In this document: positions 40,178 through 49,578 of the stretch, one piece after another
How positions within the stretch are numbered: the first letter of the stretch is position 1
Layout of the letters: every line of letters starts with the position of its first letter
Origin: Streptomyces sp. CB00455
GTDB lineage: Bacteria > Actinomycetota > Actinomycetes > Streptomycetales > Streptomycetaceae
Length of the DNA: 64,000 bases
NCBI RefSeq assembly: GCF_001905445.1
Contig: NZ_LIVQ01000004.1
Span: 67,462-131,461 of the forward strand
Direction: 5' to 3'
The notes under the pieces: model-generated
What the model was told of the DNA's origin: nothing
Database searches by the model: none
What the model saw: the letters and a program-made list of their open reading frames with translations, nothing else
Position numbers and translations under genes: made by a program

Positions 40178-42379
40178 TCAGGTGGTGGAGGCCGTCAGGT
40201 CGTAGAAGGTGGCTCCGCCGACCGTGGTGGCCTTGAAGGTGGCCTTGATCCAGCTTTCGATGGCGGTGCCGGTGGCCCCGCCGGGGCCGCCCCCGGCCCG
40301 GTTCCCGCCCTGGGTCTCTCCCGCCCCGGCCGCCGCGTCGCCGCCGCCCTGGGCGATGAACCAGTGGATCTTCCCGTCCTGCACGTACTTCTTGAACTGC
40401 GCCAGGGTCGGGGAGGGGTCGCTGCCGTTGAAACCGCCGATCGCCATCACCGGAGCCCCCGAGGCCAGCTGGTAACTGGCCGCGTTCTGCGAGCCTATGG
40501 CCGCCGCCGCCCAGGTGTACCGGTCGGCGTCGGCGCGGAGCGCCGCCTTGGCCTCGGCGCCGACCCGGGCCCCGTTCAGCAGACCGCCGGGACCGCCCTG
40601 GCCGCCGCCGAAGCGCTCGGAGCCGCGTCCGGCCGCCCCCGCCGCAGCACCCTGACCGCCCCGGCCGGTCCGAGCGCCCTGGCCTCCCTGGCCCCCGGGA
40701 ACACCCTGGCCTCCCTGGCCCGGCGACATGCCGCCGGGCACCGGGGCGTTGCCTCCCTGCCACGCGCCTCCCGCTGCGCCGGGCGGCAGCTCGCCGTTGG
40801 CCCCGGGACCCCGCATCATCCCGCCGGGTCCGCCCCGGCCGCCCGCCACCGCCGGTCCGGCCGTCACGATGGACCCGGTGTGCCCGGTGCTCACGGTGGT
40901 CAGGCAGTAGGCGAGCGGACCGGCGAGGGCGGCTCCCAGTCCCAGTGCCGCGGTGGCCAGCAGCACCCGGCGGCCGGCCCGCGCGACGAACGGCAGCGTG
41001 ACCGCCGCGAGCAGGCCGCCGGCCAGCACGGCCCAGCGCAGCCACGGCAGGTAGCCGGTGGCACGACCCAGCAGGACATACGACCAGACGGCGGTCAGGG
41101 CGAGCGTGCCGGACAGGGTGAGCACGGCGGCCCGGCTGCCCCGTTCTTCCCACAGCACGGCGACGCCCATGCCGATCAGCGCGGCCACGAACGGCGCCAG
41201 CGCCACGGTGTAGTACTCGTGGAAAATGCCCTGCATGTAGCTGAAGACGAGCGCGGTGATCAGCAACGAGCCGCCCCAGGCCAGGAAGGCCGCGCGCGCC
41301 AGGCCCTCCAGCGAGTCGGTGGCCCGCCGAGCCCGCCAGGTCACCACGAGTCCGGCCACGAGCAGGATCAGGGCCGCGGGCAGCAGCCAGGAGATCTGAC
41401 CACCGATGTTGCCCGAGAAGAGCCGGTCGATGCCGGTCTCGCCCCAGCCGCCGCCCCCGCCGCCGGCCCTGGGACCCGGACCGCCGGCGAGACCGTAGGC
41501 CCCCGCCGCGCCGGTCCGCGCGCCGCCGCCGACGCTGCCCGTCTCGTTGCCGCTGAGCCGTCCCAGCCCGTTGTAGCCGAGGGTCAGTTCCAGGAAGGAG
41601 TTGTTCTGCGAGCCGCCGATGTACGGGCGGGAGGAGGCGGGCCAGAGCTCCACGACGGCCACCCACCAGCCGCCGGCCACCACCATGGCGAGTCCGGCGA
41701 CCAGCAGCTGTCCCAGCCGCCTGCGCACCGGGGTCGGGGCGCAGAGCGCGTACAGCACGGCGAGCGGCGGCAGGATGACGAAGGCCTGCAGGGTCTTGGT
41801 GAGGAAGGCGAAGCCGACCGCGACTCCGGCCCAGAGCAGCCACGTGGTGCGCGCGCCGTCGAGGGCGCGCAGGACGCAATACACGGTGACCGTGAGCAGC
41901 AGGGTCAGCAGGGCGTCCGGATTGTTGAAGCGGAACATCAGCGCGGCCACGGGCGTGAGCGCGAAGACGGCGCCGCTCAGCAGCGCGGCCGCCGGTCCGA
42001 ACGGGCGGCGGACGGCGGCGTACAGGACCCCGGTCGTGGCGACGCCCATCAGGGCCTGCGGGGCCAGGATCTGCCAGGAGCCGAGCCCGAAGAGCCGGAC
42101 CGACAGCATCATCGGCCACAGGGCGGCCGGGGGCTTGTCGACGGTGATGGAGTTCCCGGCGTCGGAGGAACCGAAGAAGAACGCCTTCCAGCTCTCGCTG
42201 CCCGCCTGCACGGCGGCGGAGTAGAAGGAGTTGGCGTAGCCGGAGGAGCCCAGGTCCCACAGCAGCAGCGCGGCCGTGGCGATCAGGAGCCCGGCGAGGG
42301 CGGGCCGTTCCCAGCGCGGCCGGCCGGTACGGGACCGGGCCTCGGCGGCCGGGAAGAGGGGGAGTGCTGCCGTGGTCAT
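40178..42379 (-). CDS. GT39/ArnT-like membrane glycosyltransferase
   Basis: 733 residues with about 12 spans. The catalytic loop after span 1 has DLGSSGYANSFYSAAVQAG and ITVDKPPAALWPMMLS, as in the dolichyl/polyprenyl-phosphate-mannose (PMT/ArnT) superfamily; Asp in this loop is the expected catalytic residue. It would move a sugar from a polyprenyl phosphate to an outer acceptor. A Gly-rich extracellular insertion (about 510-600, GGQGGQG type) precedes a C-terminal domain (WAAAAIGSQNAASYQLASGAPVMAIGGF). Last gene of the RR-HK-GT2-GT39 operon; start overlaps the GT2 stop (ATGA). Confidence 0.88.
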   Translation of the reverse strand: MTTAALPLFPAAEARSRTGRPRWERPALAGLLIATAALLLWDLGSSGYANSFYSAAVQAGSESWKAFFFGSSDAGNSITVDKPPAALWPMMLSVRLFGLGSWQILAPQALMGVATTGVLYAAVRRPFGPAAALLSGAVFALTPVAALMFRFNNPDALLTLLLTVTVYCVLRALDGARTTWLLWAGVAVGFAFLTKTLQAFVILPPLAVLYALCAPTPVRRRLGQLLVAGLAMVVAGGWWVAVVELWPASSRPYIGGSQNNSFLELTLGYNGLGRLSGNETGSVGGGARTGAAGAYGLAGGPGPRAGGGGGGWGETGIDRLFSGNIGGQISWLLPAALILLVAGLVVTWRARRATDSLEGLARAAFLAWGGSLLITALVFSYMQGIFHEYYTVALAPFVAALIGMGVAVLWEERGSRAAVLTLSGTLALTAVWSYVLLGRATGYLPWLRWAVLAGGLLAAVTLPFVARAGRRVLLATAALGLGAALAGPLAYCLTTVSTGHTGSIVTAGPAVAGGRGGPGGMMRGPGANGELPPGAAGGAWQGGNAPVPGGMSPGQGGQGVPGGQGGQGARTGRGGQGAAAGAAGRGSERFGGGQGGPGGLLNGARVGAEAKAALRADADRYTWAAAAIGSQNAASYQLASGAPVMAIGGFNGSDPSPTLAQFKKYVQDGKIHWFIAQGGGDAAAGAGETQGGNRAGGGPGGATGTAIESWIKATFKATTVGGATFYDLTASTT

Positions 42380-43650
42380 CGGTCGTCCTTGGGTGTAGGG
42401 ATCGCGGGGCCGCGCCGCTCGGGGAAGACCCAGGCGCGGAAGAGCAGGAAGCGCAGCACGGTGGCCGCGAGGTTGGCGGTGATCAGGACGGCCAGTTCGG
42501 TGCTGTGCGCGGGAGCGGCCGCGGCTGCGTCGAGGGCGGCCAGGGAGCCGCTGGTCAGGGCCAGGCCGATGCCGAACACCACCAGCCCCTGGGCCTGATG
42601 GCGCACGGCCCGGTCACGGCCGCGCACACCGAAGGTGAGCCGCCGGTTGGCAGCCGTGTTGGCGACCGCGGAGAGCAACAGGGCTCCGGCGTTGGCGAGC
42701 TGCGGGCCGGTTCCGGCGCGGAAGGCGGAATACAGCAGCAGGTACAGGAGGGTGGACAGGGCCCCGACGGCGCAAAAGCCGAGGAGCTGGCGGGCCAGTC
42801 CCCCGTCCACTCCGGGCAGGGCGGAGCGGTCGCGCGGGTCGTCGCCGAAGGGGCGGGCGAGCCGGTCGAGGGGGAGCGCGCCGACGGCCAGCGCCCGGCC
42901 GACCCGCCAGACGCCCTTGAGGTCCTCGGTGGCGGTGCGGACGATGTGCACGGTGGAGTCCGGGTCGTCGACCCAGTCCACCGGCACCTCGTGTATCCGC
43001 AGCCCGGCGCGCTCCGCGAGCACGAGCAGTTCGGTGTCGAAGAACCAGCCGGAGTCCTCCACCAGCGGCAGCAGCCGCTCGGCGACCTCCCGCCGGATGG
43101 CTTTGAAGCCGCACTGGGCGTCGCTGAAGCGCGCCGCGAGCGAGGAGCGCAGGAGCAGGTTGTAGGCCCGGGAGACGAACTCCCGCTTCGCGCCGCGCAC
43201 CACCCGGGAGGAGCGGGCGAGGCGGGTGCCGATCGCCAGGTCGGAGTGGCCGGAGATCAGCGGGGCGACGAGCGGCAGCAGCGCGTTGAGGTCGGTGGAG
43301 AGGTCCACGTCCATGTACGCGAGGACCGGGGCGTCGGAGGCGGACCAGACGGTGCGCAGGGCCCTGCCCCGGCCCTTCTCCTCCAGCCGGGTGCTGCGTA
43401 CGCCGTCCAGGGCCTCGGCGAGTGCGCCCGCGATCTCGGGGGTGCGGTCGGTGCTGGCGTTGTCGGCGACGGTGATCCGGAAGGGGTAGGGGAAGGTGCG
43501 GGTGAGGTGCTCGTGCAGCCTGCGCACGCACGGTCCGAGGTCTTTCTCCTCGTTGAAGACCGGGATCACCACGTCGAGGACGGGCTCGCCGGGCACGGGC
43601 GCGAGGGGCGCCCGTGCCGGAAGGGCCCCGGGAGAGGCGTCGGTTGGCAT
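42376..43650 (-). CDS. GT2 polyprenyl-phosphate glycosyltransferase fused to GtrA domain
   Basis: 424 residues from ATG 43650. Residues ~25-250 are a GT2 domain: VVIPVFNEEKDLG, DNASTDRT, and the DxD-like DVDLSTDLNALL. Residues ~290-410 are a GtrA-like four-span domain (LLGFCAVGALSTLLYLLLY ... VFPER). The enzyme loads a sugar on polyprenyl phosphate and GtrA may flip it; the adjacent GT39 protein would use it. This two-step pair suggests glycosylation of an envelope component. Confidence 0.9.
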   Translation of the reverse strand: MPTDASPGALPARAPLAPVPGEPVLDVVIPVFNEEKDLGPCVRRLHEHLTRTFPYPFRITVADNASTDRTPEIAGALAEALDGVRSTRLEEKGRGRALRTVWSASDAPVLAYMDVDLSTDLNALLPLVAPLISGHSDLAIGTRLARSSRVVRGAKREFVSRAYNLLLRSSLAARFSDAQCGFKAIRREVAERLLPLVEDSGWFFDTELLVLAERAGLRIHEVPVDWVDDPDSTVHIVRTATEDLKGVWRVGRALAVGALPLDRLARPFGDDPRDRSALPGVDGGLARQLLGFCAVGALSTLLYLLLYSAFRAGTGPQLANAGALLLSAVANTAANRRLTFGVRGRDRAVRHQAQGLVVFGIGLALTSGSLAALDAAAAAPAHSTELAVLITANLAATVLRFLLFRAWVFPERRGPAIPTPKDDR

Positions 43651-43675
43651 GGACCGACCCTCGCCGGGCGGCCTG

Positions 43676-45313
43676 TCACCGTCGTGTGGTGAGCCTGTGG
43701 TCCGTCTGTGAGTCGCGAGCCGGGCCCGGAACCGGGCGCTCGGGCAGAGCGGGTACCGGGGCGGCCGACACCGGGGGGAGGGCCGGTGCGTCCGTGGCCA
43801 GCGGCAGCAGGACCTCGAAGCAGGTGTGCCCGGGCCGGCTCCGTACGCCGACCCGGCCGCCGTGCGCGGCGACCACGGCCTGGACGATGGCCAGTCCCAG
43901 TCCGGTGGAGCCCGCCGCCCGCGAACGGGAGGCGTCGCCGCGGGCGAACCGCTCGAAGACGTGCGGGAGGAGGGCGGGCGGGATACCGGGGCCGTCATCC
44001 TCGATCAGCAGGCGCACCATGGATGTTTCACGTGAAACATGGGCGGTGACCGTGGTGCCCGGCGGGGTGTGGGTGCGGGCATTGGCCAGGAGGTTGACCA
44101 GAACCTGCTGGATGCGCGCCGGGTCGGCGCGGATCGGCGCCGGTTCCTCCGGCAGGCGCAGGCGCCAGTGGTGCCCGGGGCCGGCGGCCCGGGCGTCGCT
44201 GACGGCGTCCACGACGAGGGGCGCCAGGTCGGTGTCCGTGTCGGCTGCGGAGAGCGTACGCCCGGCGTCGAGCCGGGCCAACAGCAACAGGTCCTCGACC
44301 AGACCGGTCATCCGGGTGGCCTCGGACTCGATCCGGCCCAGGGCGTGCCGGGTGTCCGGGCCCTGTTCCTCCCGCCCCCTGCGCGTGAGTTCGGCGTAGC
44401 CGCGGATGGAGGCCAGCGGGGTGCGCAGTTCGTGGCTGGCGTCGGCGACGAACTGCCGGACCCTGGTCTCGCTCTGCTGGCGGGCGGTGAGGGCGGAGGA
44501 GACGTGGCCCAGCATCCGGTTGAGTGCCGCCCCGACCTGGCCCACCTCGGTACGGGGGTCCGCCTCGGCATCCGGGACGCGTTCGTGCAGTGCCGGCTCG
44601 CCGCTGTGCAAGGGCAGTTCGGAAACCCGGGTGGCCGTGGCGGCCACCCGGCGGAGCGGGCGCAGGGCGACCCCGACCAGGGCCTGACCGGCGAGGGACG
44701 CCGCGATCAGCCCGGCGAGGGTCACGCAGACCTCCACGGCGATCAGGGTGCTCACGGTGGATTCGACGTCGCGGAGGGGGAAGCCCAGGACCAGCCCCCC
44801 GTCGGCGGAGGACATCACCCGGTAGCCGCCCAGGCCGGGCAGGTCCAGGTCGACCGGACCGGCCTGGGGACGGGCTTCCTGGCGGGCGACGGCGGTCAGG
44901 ACCTTGACCTGGTCCTCGGTGAGCGCCTGGCGGTGATCGGGCGCCGACGCGTCGGCGGGCACGCTGCGGGCGGTGTCGAGGACCGTGCCGTCGGGGTGCA
45001 AGCGGATGCCCGTGGTGCCCAGGGGTGAACCGGGGGGCAGGAGCAGGCCGGTGGCGCTGTCGCGGACCGGTTTGCCGGCGCCGGCGGCCCGGGCCCCCAT
45101 CTTGACGGAGACCCGCAGTTGTCCGTCGAGCTGGACGACCAGGTACGAGCGCAGGGCGAGGGTGGTGACGATCCCGATGGCCGCTCCCACCACGGCGATC
45201 AGTGCCACCGCCGAGACGACGAGCCGGGTCCGCAGCGACCAGGGCCGACGCGGCCGCGGCGACCCCGTCCGGCGGGATCGCAGACGCGGCGGCCGGGCCA
45301 GGCGCGGGACCAC
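43676..45313 (-). CDS. Sensor histidine kinase
   Basis: 545 residues from GTG overlapping the regulator stop. Two membrane spans (about 27-55 and 185-210) flank an extracellular sensor domain, followed by a HAMP linker. H-box ASHELRTPLASIRGYAEL, N-box VNLLANARTHT, G-boxes DDGPGIP and GSTGLGLAIVQAVVAAHGG. EnvZ/OmpR-type kinase partner of the upstream regulator. A perfect parS site (44025-44038) lies within the coding sequence. It is 25 bases ahead of the GT2 gene, so the pair probably controls the sugar operon it heads. Confidence 0.92.
   Translation of the reverse strand: MVPRLARPPRLRSRRTGSPRPRRPWSLRTRLVVSAVALIAVVGAAIGIVTTLALRSYLVVQLDGQLRVSVKMGARAAGAGKPVRDSATGLLLPPGSPLGTTGIRLHPDGTVLDTARSVPADASAPDHRQALTEDQVKVLTAVARQEARPQAGPVDLDLPGLGGYRVMSSADGGLVLGFPLRDVESTVSTLIAVEVCVTLAGLIAASLAGQALVGVALRPLRRVAATATRVSELPLHSGEPALHERVPDAEADPRTEVGQVGAALNRMLGHVSSALTARQQSETRVRQFVADASHELRTPLASIRGYAELTRRGREEQGPDTRHALGRIESEATRMTGLVEDLLLLARLDAGRTLSAADTDTDLAPLVVDAVSDARAAGPGHHWRLRLPEEPAPIRADPARIQQVLVNLLANARTHTPPGTTVTAHVSRETSMVRLLIEDDGPGIPPALLPHVFERFARGDASRSRAAGSTGLGLAIVQAVVAAHGGRVGVRSRPGHTCFEVLLPLATDAPALPPVSAAPVPALPERPVPGPARDSQTDHRLTTRR
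44025..44038. promoter_or_regulatory. parS site inside the histidine kinase gene
   Basis: GTTTCACGTGAAAC, the perfect 14-bp palindrome recognised by ParB in Streptomyces; here it encodes part of HVSRETS between the N- and G-boxes of the kinase. Confidence 0.85.
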
Positions 45314-46080
45314 TACTCGGCCGGCTTGATCAGGTAGCCGGCGCCACGCCGAGTGTGGATCATCGGTGCCATTCCCGGGCCGCTCTCCAGCTTCCGGCGC
45401 AGGTAGGAGATGTACAGCTCTACCACGTTGGCCTGGCCGCCGAAGTCGTAGGACCACACCCGGTCCAGGATCTGCGCCTTGCTCAGCACACGGCGCGGGT
45501 TGCGCATCAGGTAGCGCAGCAGCTCGAACTCGGTGGCGGTCAGGTGGATCTCCCGGCCGCCGCGGACCACCTCGTGGCTGTCCTCGTCCAGCCGCAGGTC
45601 GCCGACGGCGAGCACCGAGCCGCCGCGGGCGGCCTGCGCCGCACCGGAGCGGCGGACCAGGCCGCGCAGCCGGGCCACGACCTCCTCCAGGCTGAACGGC
45701 TTGGTGACGTAGTCGTCGCCGCCCGCCGTCAGGCCCGCGATGCGGTCCTCGACGGAGTCCTTGGCGGTCAGGAAGAGCACCGGGACCTGCGGGATCTCCC
45801 GGCGCAGCCGCCCGAGCACGGCGAGCCCGTCCATGTCGGGGAGCATGATGTCGAGGATGACCACGTCCGGCCGGAACTCCCGCGCCGCCCGCACCGCACC
45901 GGCCCCGTCCCCGGCACTGCGGACCTCGCAACCCTCGTAGCGCAGGGCCATGGACAGCAGCTCGGAGAGCGAGGCCTCGTCGTCGACGACCAGGACCCGG
46001 CAGGGACCGCCGTCGGGCCGCACGAGAGCCGTGGGGTTGCTGGTGGACGTGGACGCGTGTGAGGTGGTCGTCACAGTCAT
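45313..46080 (-). CDS. OmpR-family response regulator
   Basis: 255 residues from ATG 46080. The receiver domain (about 28-140) has acidic pair VDDE, phospho-acceptor Asp in VILDIMLPDMDG, Thr in VLFLTAK and Lys in VTKPFS. Winged-helix DNA-binding domain at 155-250 (HLTATEFELLRYLMRNPRRVLSKAQIL ... TRRGAGYLI). First gene of the four-gene operon with kinase and two glycosyltransferases. Confidence 0.93.
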   Translation of the reverse strand: MTVTTTSHASTSTSNPTALVRPDGGPCRVLVVDDEASLSELLSMALRYEGCEVRSAGDGAGAVRAAREFRPDVVILDIMLPDMDGLAVLGRLRREIPQVPVLFLTAKDSVEDRIAGLTAGGDDYVTKPFSLEEVVARLRGLVRRSGAAQAARGGSVLAVGDLRLDEDSHEVVRGGREIHLTATEFELLRYLMRNPRRVLSKAQILDRVWSYDFGGQANVVELYISYLRRKLESGPGMAPMIHTRRGAGYLIKPAE

Positions 46081-46208
46081 GCCACCACGTTGTCCGGCGC
46101 CTCTGAGAGCGTTCTTGTCCCTTCCTGTGAATTCCCTGAGAAACGGCACTGCCCGGTGAAGGAGCGCTGATGGCGGTGCCGGTAAAGGAGCGCCGGCAGG
46201 CGGCGTCC

Positions 46209-47090
46209 TCAGCCGTCGAGGCGGAACAGGCGGGCACCGTTGTCGTGGCAGACCGCGCGCAGCCAGTCGTCGCCCAGGCCGAGCCGTTCGAGAGCCACGA
46301 GCTGGTGTTCGTAGGGGTAGGGGATGTTCGGGAAGTCGGTGCCCAGCAGGATCCGGTCGCCGAGGTCGGCGAGGCGCCCCAGGTCGCCCGCGGGGAAGCC
46401 GCTGAACTGTTGCGAGAAGTCGGTGAAGGCCATGGTGGTGTCGAGGCGCACCTGGTCGTACCGGTCGGCGAGGTCGAGGAAGTCGGAGTACTCCGGCATG
46501 CCCATGTGGGCGATGATCAGCGGCAGCCTGGGGTGGCGGGCGAGGAGCCGGGCGATCGGCTCGGGCCCGGTGTGTTTGCCGGGGACGGGCCCGGACCCGC
46601 AGTGGATCACCGTCGGGACACCGGCCTCGGCGAGCAGCCCCCACACGGCGTCGAGCCGGTCGTCGTTCGGGTCGTAGCCCCCGACCTGGAGATGCGCCTT
46701 GAAGACCCGGGCCCCCGCGCCGAGGGCCTGCCGGACGTATGCGGCCACCTCCGGCTCCGGGAAGAAGGTCGCCGTGTGCAGGCAGTCGGGGGTCCGGGCG
46801 GCGAAATCGGCGGACCAGGCGTTGAGCCAGGCGGCCATCGCCGGCTTGTGCGGGTAGACCATGGCGGTGAAGGCGCGGACCCCGAAGTCCCTCAGCAGCG
46901 CCAGGCGCTGCTCCTCCTCGTGCCGGTAGGTGATGGGCCATTCGACTCCGGTCAGCGGCCCGACCGCGTCGAAGTAGTCCCACACCTTGTCCAGGACCCG
47001 CTCGGGCATGAAGTGGGTGTGGACGTCCACCAGGCCGGGCAGCCCCAGCCGCTCCCGAAAGGCACGCACCGCCTCAGCCGTGGTGGTCAC
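46209..47090 (-). CDS. Amidohydrolase family protein
   Basis: 293 residues. GTG 47090 (VTTTAEAVRAF) is chosen because GGAG lies 8 bases upstream; the frame upstream is open but unlike protein. The metal motif DVHTHF sits near residue 23, a second His in FKAHLQVGGY, then VIHCGSG, LIIAHMG and the Asp in LLGTDFPN: the full set for the amidohydrolase-2 (ACMSD-like) family, which performs decarboxylation or hydrolysis. Substrate unknown. Confidence 0.88.
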   Translation of the reverse strand: MTTTAEAVRAFRERLGLPGLVDVHTHFMPERVLDKVWDYFDAVGPLTGVEWPITYRHEEEQRLALLRDFGVRAFTAMVYPHKPAMAAWLNAWSADFAARTPDCLHTATFFPEPEVAAYVRQALGAGARVFKAHLQVGGYDPNDDRLDAVWGLLAEAGVPTVIHCGSGPVPGKHTGPEPIARLLARHPRLPLIIAHMGMPEYSDFLDLADRYDQVRLDTTMAFTDFSQQFSGFPAGDLGRLADLGDRILLGTDFPNIPYPYEHQLVALERLGLGDDWLRAVCHDNGARLFRLDG

Positions 47091-47331
47091 AACCGTGGCT
47101 CCGTTCGTCGGTCGCGACGCGCAGGGCACGGCCCTCGGACAAGAAACCGCGGCCCTCGTACCGGGAGGCGCGGCCCCGCGCGAGGGTCTGCCCACCGCGG
47201 TCGTCATCGGCGCGAGCGCGGCTGAAGGCGGGCACGAGGCTGTGGGCGGCCACGAGGCTGTGGGTAGACACAGGGCTGTGGGCGGCCACGACGCCGGGCG
47301 GTTCGAAGGCCGCTACGGGCTGGAAGCTCAT
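47074..47331 (-). CDS. Possible small protein upstream of the amidohydrolase
   Basis: An 85-residue frame from ATG 47331 with GAGGG upstream, ending 17 bases inside the amidohydrolase start. The N-terminal third is built from a DNA repeat (47227-47290, three copies of a ~21-bp unit) giving VVAAHS-VSTHS-VAAHS. Coding is plausible through coupling, but the composition is weak evidence. Confidence 0.3.
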   Translation of the reverse strand: MSFQPVAAFEPPGVVAAHSPVSTHSLVAAHSLVPAFSRARADDDRGGQTLARGRASRYEGRGFLSEGRALRVATDERSHGCDHHG

Positions 47332-47526
47332 GCGCACCACCCTCGGCGCCGCTCCCCGGCATGTCCACCGGAATCGGCCCCCGGAGGCCGAAGGCAGCCA
47401 AGTTTTGACCAGGCGCCCCCAAAGCAGCGGGGGTTGGCGGAGACGAGAGCAGGCGTGCAAGGGACGGGAGGCGAGGACGGAGGAACGGGAGGTGGAGGGG
47501 GGCAGAGGGGGGAGGTGAAGCAGGGG

Positions 47527-48414
47527 TCAGAACAGCCCTTCCTGCTCGGTCGGCGGCCGAGCGGCGGCAGCCGGGATCTCCGCCACCGGCACGCTCGTCC
47601 CGGCCCCGTCCGCCGGCACGGCCAGTTCCCAGCCGGCCAGCAGCCGGCTGTCCACCACCAGGCCGTCCGCGACGTGCAGGTCCGGACCGGCCGCGCCCAC
47701 CAGCCGGCCCACGACGGCCCCGCCGGAAACCATCCCGGTGATCACCCGCGTCGGTACGGGAAGCCCGTCCAGGCCGAACGCCCCCGCGTGGTCCGTCACT
47801 TCGCAGCCCAACCGCTCCAGCGACTCCGGCCACCCGGACAGCGCTGCCGCGCGGACGTGCAGCTCGGCGACCTCCCGGGCCCGTTCGGGCGCGTCCGGCA
47901 CATGTGCCCGTACGGCGCGCTTGCGGGCGTAGGCGATCCGGTCGGGCACCCCGAGGGCCGCTCTCAGCAGCTCCTCGGTGCGCCGCGCCGCCATCAGCGG
48001 ACCCCGCCCCAGCCAGGCCCAGGCAACGGCGCCCTGCTCCAGCAGCCGGACGGAGCCGCGCTCCTCGGCGGTGATGCCGACCTTGACCATCCCCGGCCCG
48101 AACCACGCCAGGTAGACGCGGTAGGTGCGCGGGTCGGCGGCATTGGTGTCGGCGGCCACCGAGAACGACCGGTCCAGGCGGGCGCATTCGGGACACTGCG
48201 CGCTCCCCGCCCGCCCGGACACCGTGGCGCAGGTGGGGCAGGGCGTCCGCCTCCCGGCCCGCCACACCCCCAGGCAGCGGCGCTCCCCGCGTGCGGCGAA
48301 GGCCAGTTGCTGCCCGTACGCGAGCACGCTCGCCCGCTCGCCGCGCCCCTCCCCGTACCAGCCGATCGCGGGGCGCCCGTCCTTCCACCGGATCCCGGTG
48401 CACCACCAGCTCAC
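47527..48414 (-). CDS. DUF2797 protein with zinc-ribbon motif
   Basis: 295 residues from GTG that overlaps the upstream Lrp-type gene stop (GTGA). The N-terminal region carries a four-Cys cluster, CPTCATVSG...CPECARL (about residues 59-77), probably a zinc ribbon. The region YRVYLAWFGPGMVKVGITAEERGSVRLLEQGA (about 98-130) resembles the GIY-YIG-like part of DUF2797. No biochemical role is established for the family. Co-transcribed with the regulator. Confidence 0.82.
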   Translation of the reverse strand: MSWWCTGIRWKDGRPAIGWYGEGRGERASVLAYGQQLAFAARGERRCLGVWRAGRRTPCPTCATVSGRAGSAQCPECARLDRSFSVAADTNAADPRTYRVYLAWFGPGMVKVGITAEERGSVRLLEQGAVAWAWLGRGPLMAARRTEELLRAALGVPDRIAYARKRAVRAHVPDAPERAREVAELHVRAAALSGWPESLERLGCEVTDHAGAFGLDGLPVPTRVITGMVSGGAVVGRLVGAAGPDLHVADGLVVDSRLLAGWELAVPADGAGTSVPVAEIPAAAARPPTEQEGLF

Positions 48415-48845
48415 AGCGGGAGCGGCCGCTCGAAGAAGGTGTCGAGGACGACGGTGGCATGCGTGCCGCTGACACCGTCGATGGCGTAGAGGCGCCGCAG
48501 GACGTCCTGCAGCTGTCCGGGCGAGGCGGTGCGCACCTTGACCATCACGGAGGCGCTGCCCGCGATGATGTGCGCTTCCTGGATCTCGGGAATCGCGGCG
48601 AAGGCGGCGCCGGACTCGCCCATCCAGGCATTCGAGTCGACCATCACGTAGGCGAGCACTCCGCTGCCGACGGCCGCCGGGTCGATGTCGACGGTGGTCC
48701 GCCGGATCACCCCGCGCTCGCGCAGCTTGCGTACGCGCTCGTGGGTCGCCCCGGCCGAGAGCCCCACTGCAGCACCGAGGGTGGCGTACGACTGGCCCGC
48801 GTCCTCCTGCAGGCGCAGGACGAGTGCCCGGTCGATGTCGTCCAC
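48411..48845 (-). CDS. Lrp/AsnC-family transcriptional regulator
   Basis: 144 residues. GTG 48845 (VDDIDRALVLRLQEDAGQ) is chosen for GAGGAAG 5-6 bases upstream. HTH residues 4-50 (YATLGAAVGLSAGATHERVRKLRERGVI), then an effector-binding domain with AYVMVDSNA and EIQEAHIIAGSASVMVKVRT. Such regulators sense amino acids. Coupled with the DUF2797 gene. Confidence 0.9.
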   Translation of the reverse strand: MDDIDRALVLRLQEDAGQSYATLGAAVGLSAGATHERVRKLRERGVIRRTTVDIDPAAVGSGVLAYVMVDSNAWMGESGAAFAAIPEIQEAHIIAGSASVMVKVRTASPGQLQDVLRRLYAIDGVSGTHATVVLDTFFERPLPL

Positions 48846-48974
48846 GCGATCTTCCTCTCGTGGGCCCTCGGCCCTTAAGAAGACGCTACCTGATCCTGCA
48901 ATCCCACCATCACGCCGAACCGCATTCGGAGATTCACCCTCAGGGGGAACCATGTTTGGCATAACCTGCCCGAC

Positions 48975-49140
48975 TGGTGGCAGCTGGTGTGGAGCGACAT
49001 TCCGCGACGACCGGATGTTGCGGTGGGGCGAGGCGACCGGGGCGGTCTCCGTCTTCCGCTCACCGGCCGGCCACCCCAACGGCAACACCCTGGACCGCGA
49101 GGGCCGCCTGAGCACCTGTGAGCAGGGCAACCGACGCCAC
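48975..49140 (+). pseudogene. Fragment of an SMP-30/gluconolactonase gene
   Basis: QLVWSDIP in one frame passes into DRMLRWGEATGAVSVFRSPAGHPNGNTLDREGRLSTCEQGNRR in another, the typical N-terminal half of SMP-30/gluconolactonase enzymes. A frameshift lies near 49000 and both ends are missing. The rest of the gene is gone; after about 49140 the frame becomes unrelated. Confidence 0.75.
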
Positions 49141-49212
49141 CCGCTCCCTCTCACCCCTGGTGATGTCCGTGTCCGGCCTCCCCCGGGTGCTGTGAGAGAC
49201 CGGGCCGCCCGG

Positions 49213-49578
49213 CTACCTGGCGACGAACTGCGTCAGGATCGCCTGCACCTCGTAGATGTCGACCCCCTTGGTGAAGGTCTTCTCGATCGGCGCCTGGCTT
49301 CCGGATATCCAGATCTTGAGCTCGGCATCGAGATCGAAGTGGCCGGCGGTCTCCACGGAGAAGTGCGTAATGCTCCGGTACGGGACGGAGTGGTACTCCA
49401 CCTTCTTACCCGTGAGCCCCTGCTTGTCGATCAGCACCAGCCGCCGGTCGGTGAACAGGATCGTGTCCCGGATCAGCAGATAGGCCGCGTGCACCTGCTC
49501 GCCCTGGCCCAGCAGCCGGGCGTAGTCCCGCTGCGCCGAGGCGGAGTCGACGGTGTGCGCGTTTCCGAACAGTCCCAT
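49213..49578 (-). CDS. Bacterial PH-domain protein
   Basis: 121 residues: YLLIRDTILFTDRRLVLIDKQGLTGKKVEYHSVPYRSITHFSVETAG ... IWISGSQAPIEKTFTKGVDIYEVQAILTQFV. This is the bPH_1 (PF08000-like) fold with its C-terminal helix, at the full length of the family. Cytoplasmic, probably a multimeric scaffold. Stand-alone. Confidence 0.88.
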   Translation of the reverse strand: MGLFGNAHTVDSASAQRDYARLLGQGEQVHAAYLLIRDTILFTDRRLVLIDKQGLTGKKVEYHSVPYRSITHFSVETAGHFDLDAELKIWISGSQAPIEKTFTKGVDIYEVQAILTQFVAR

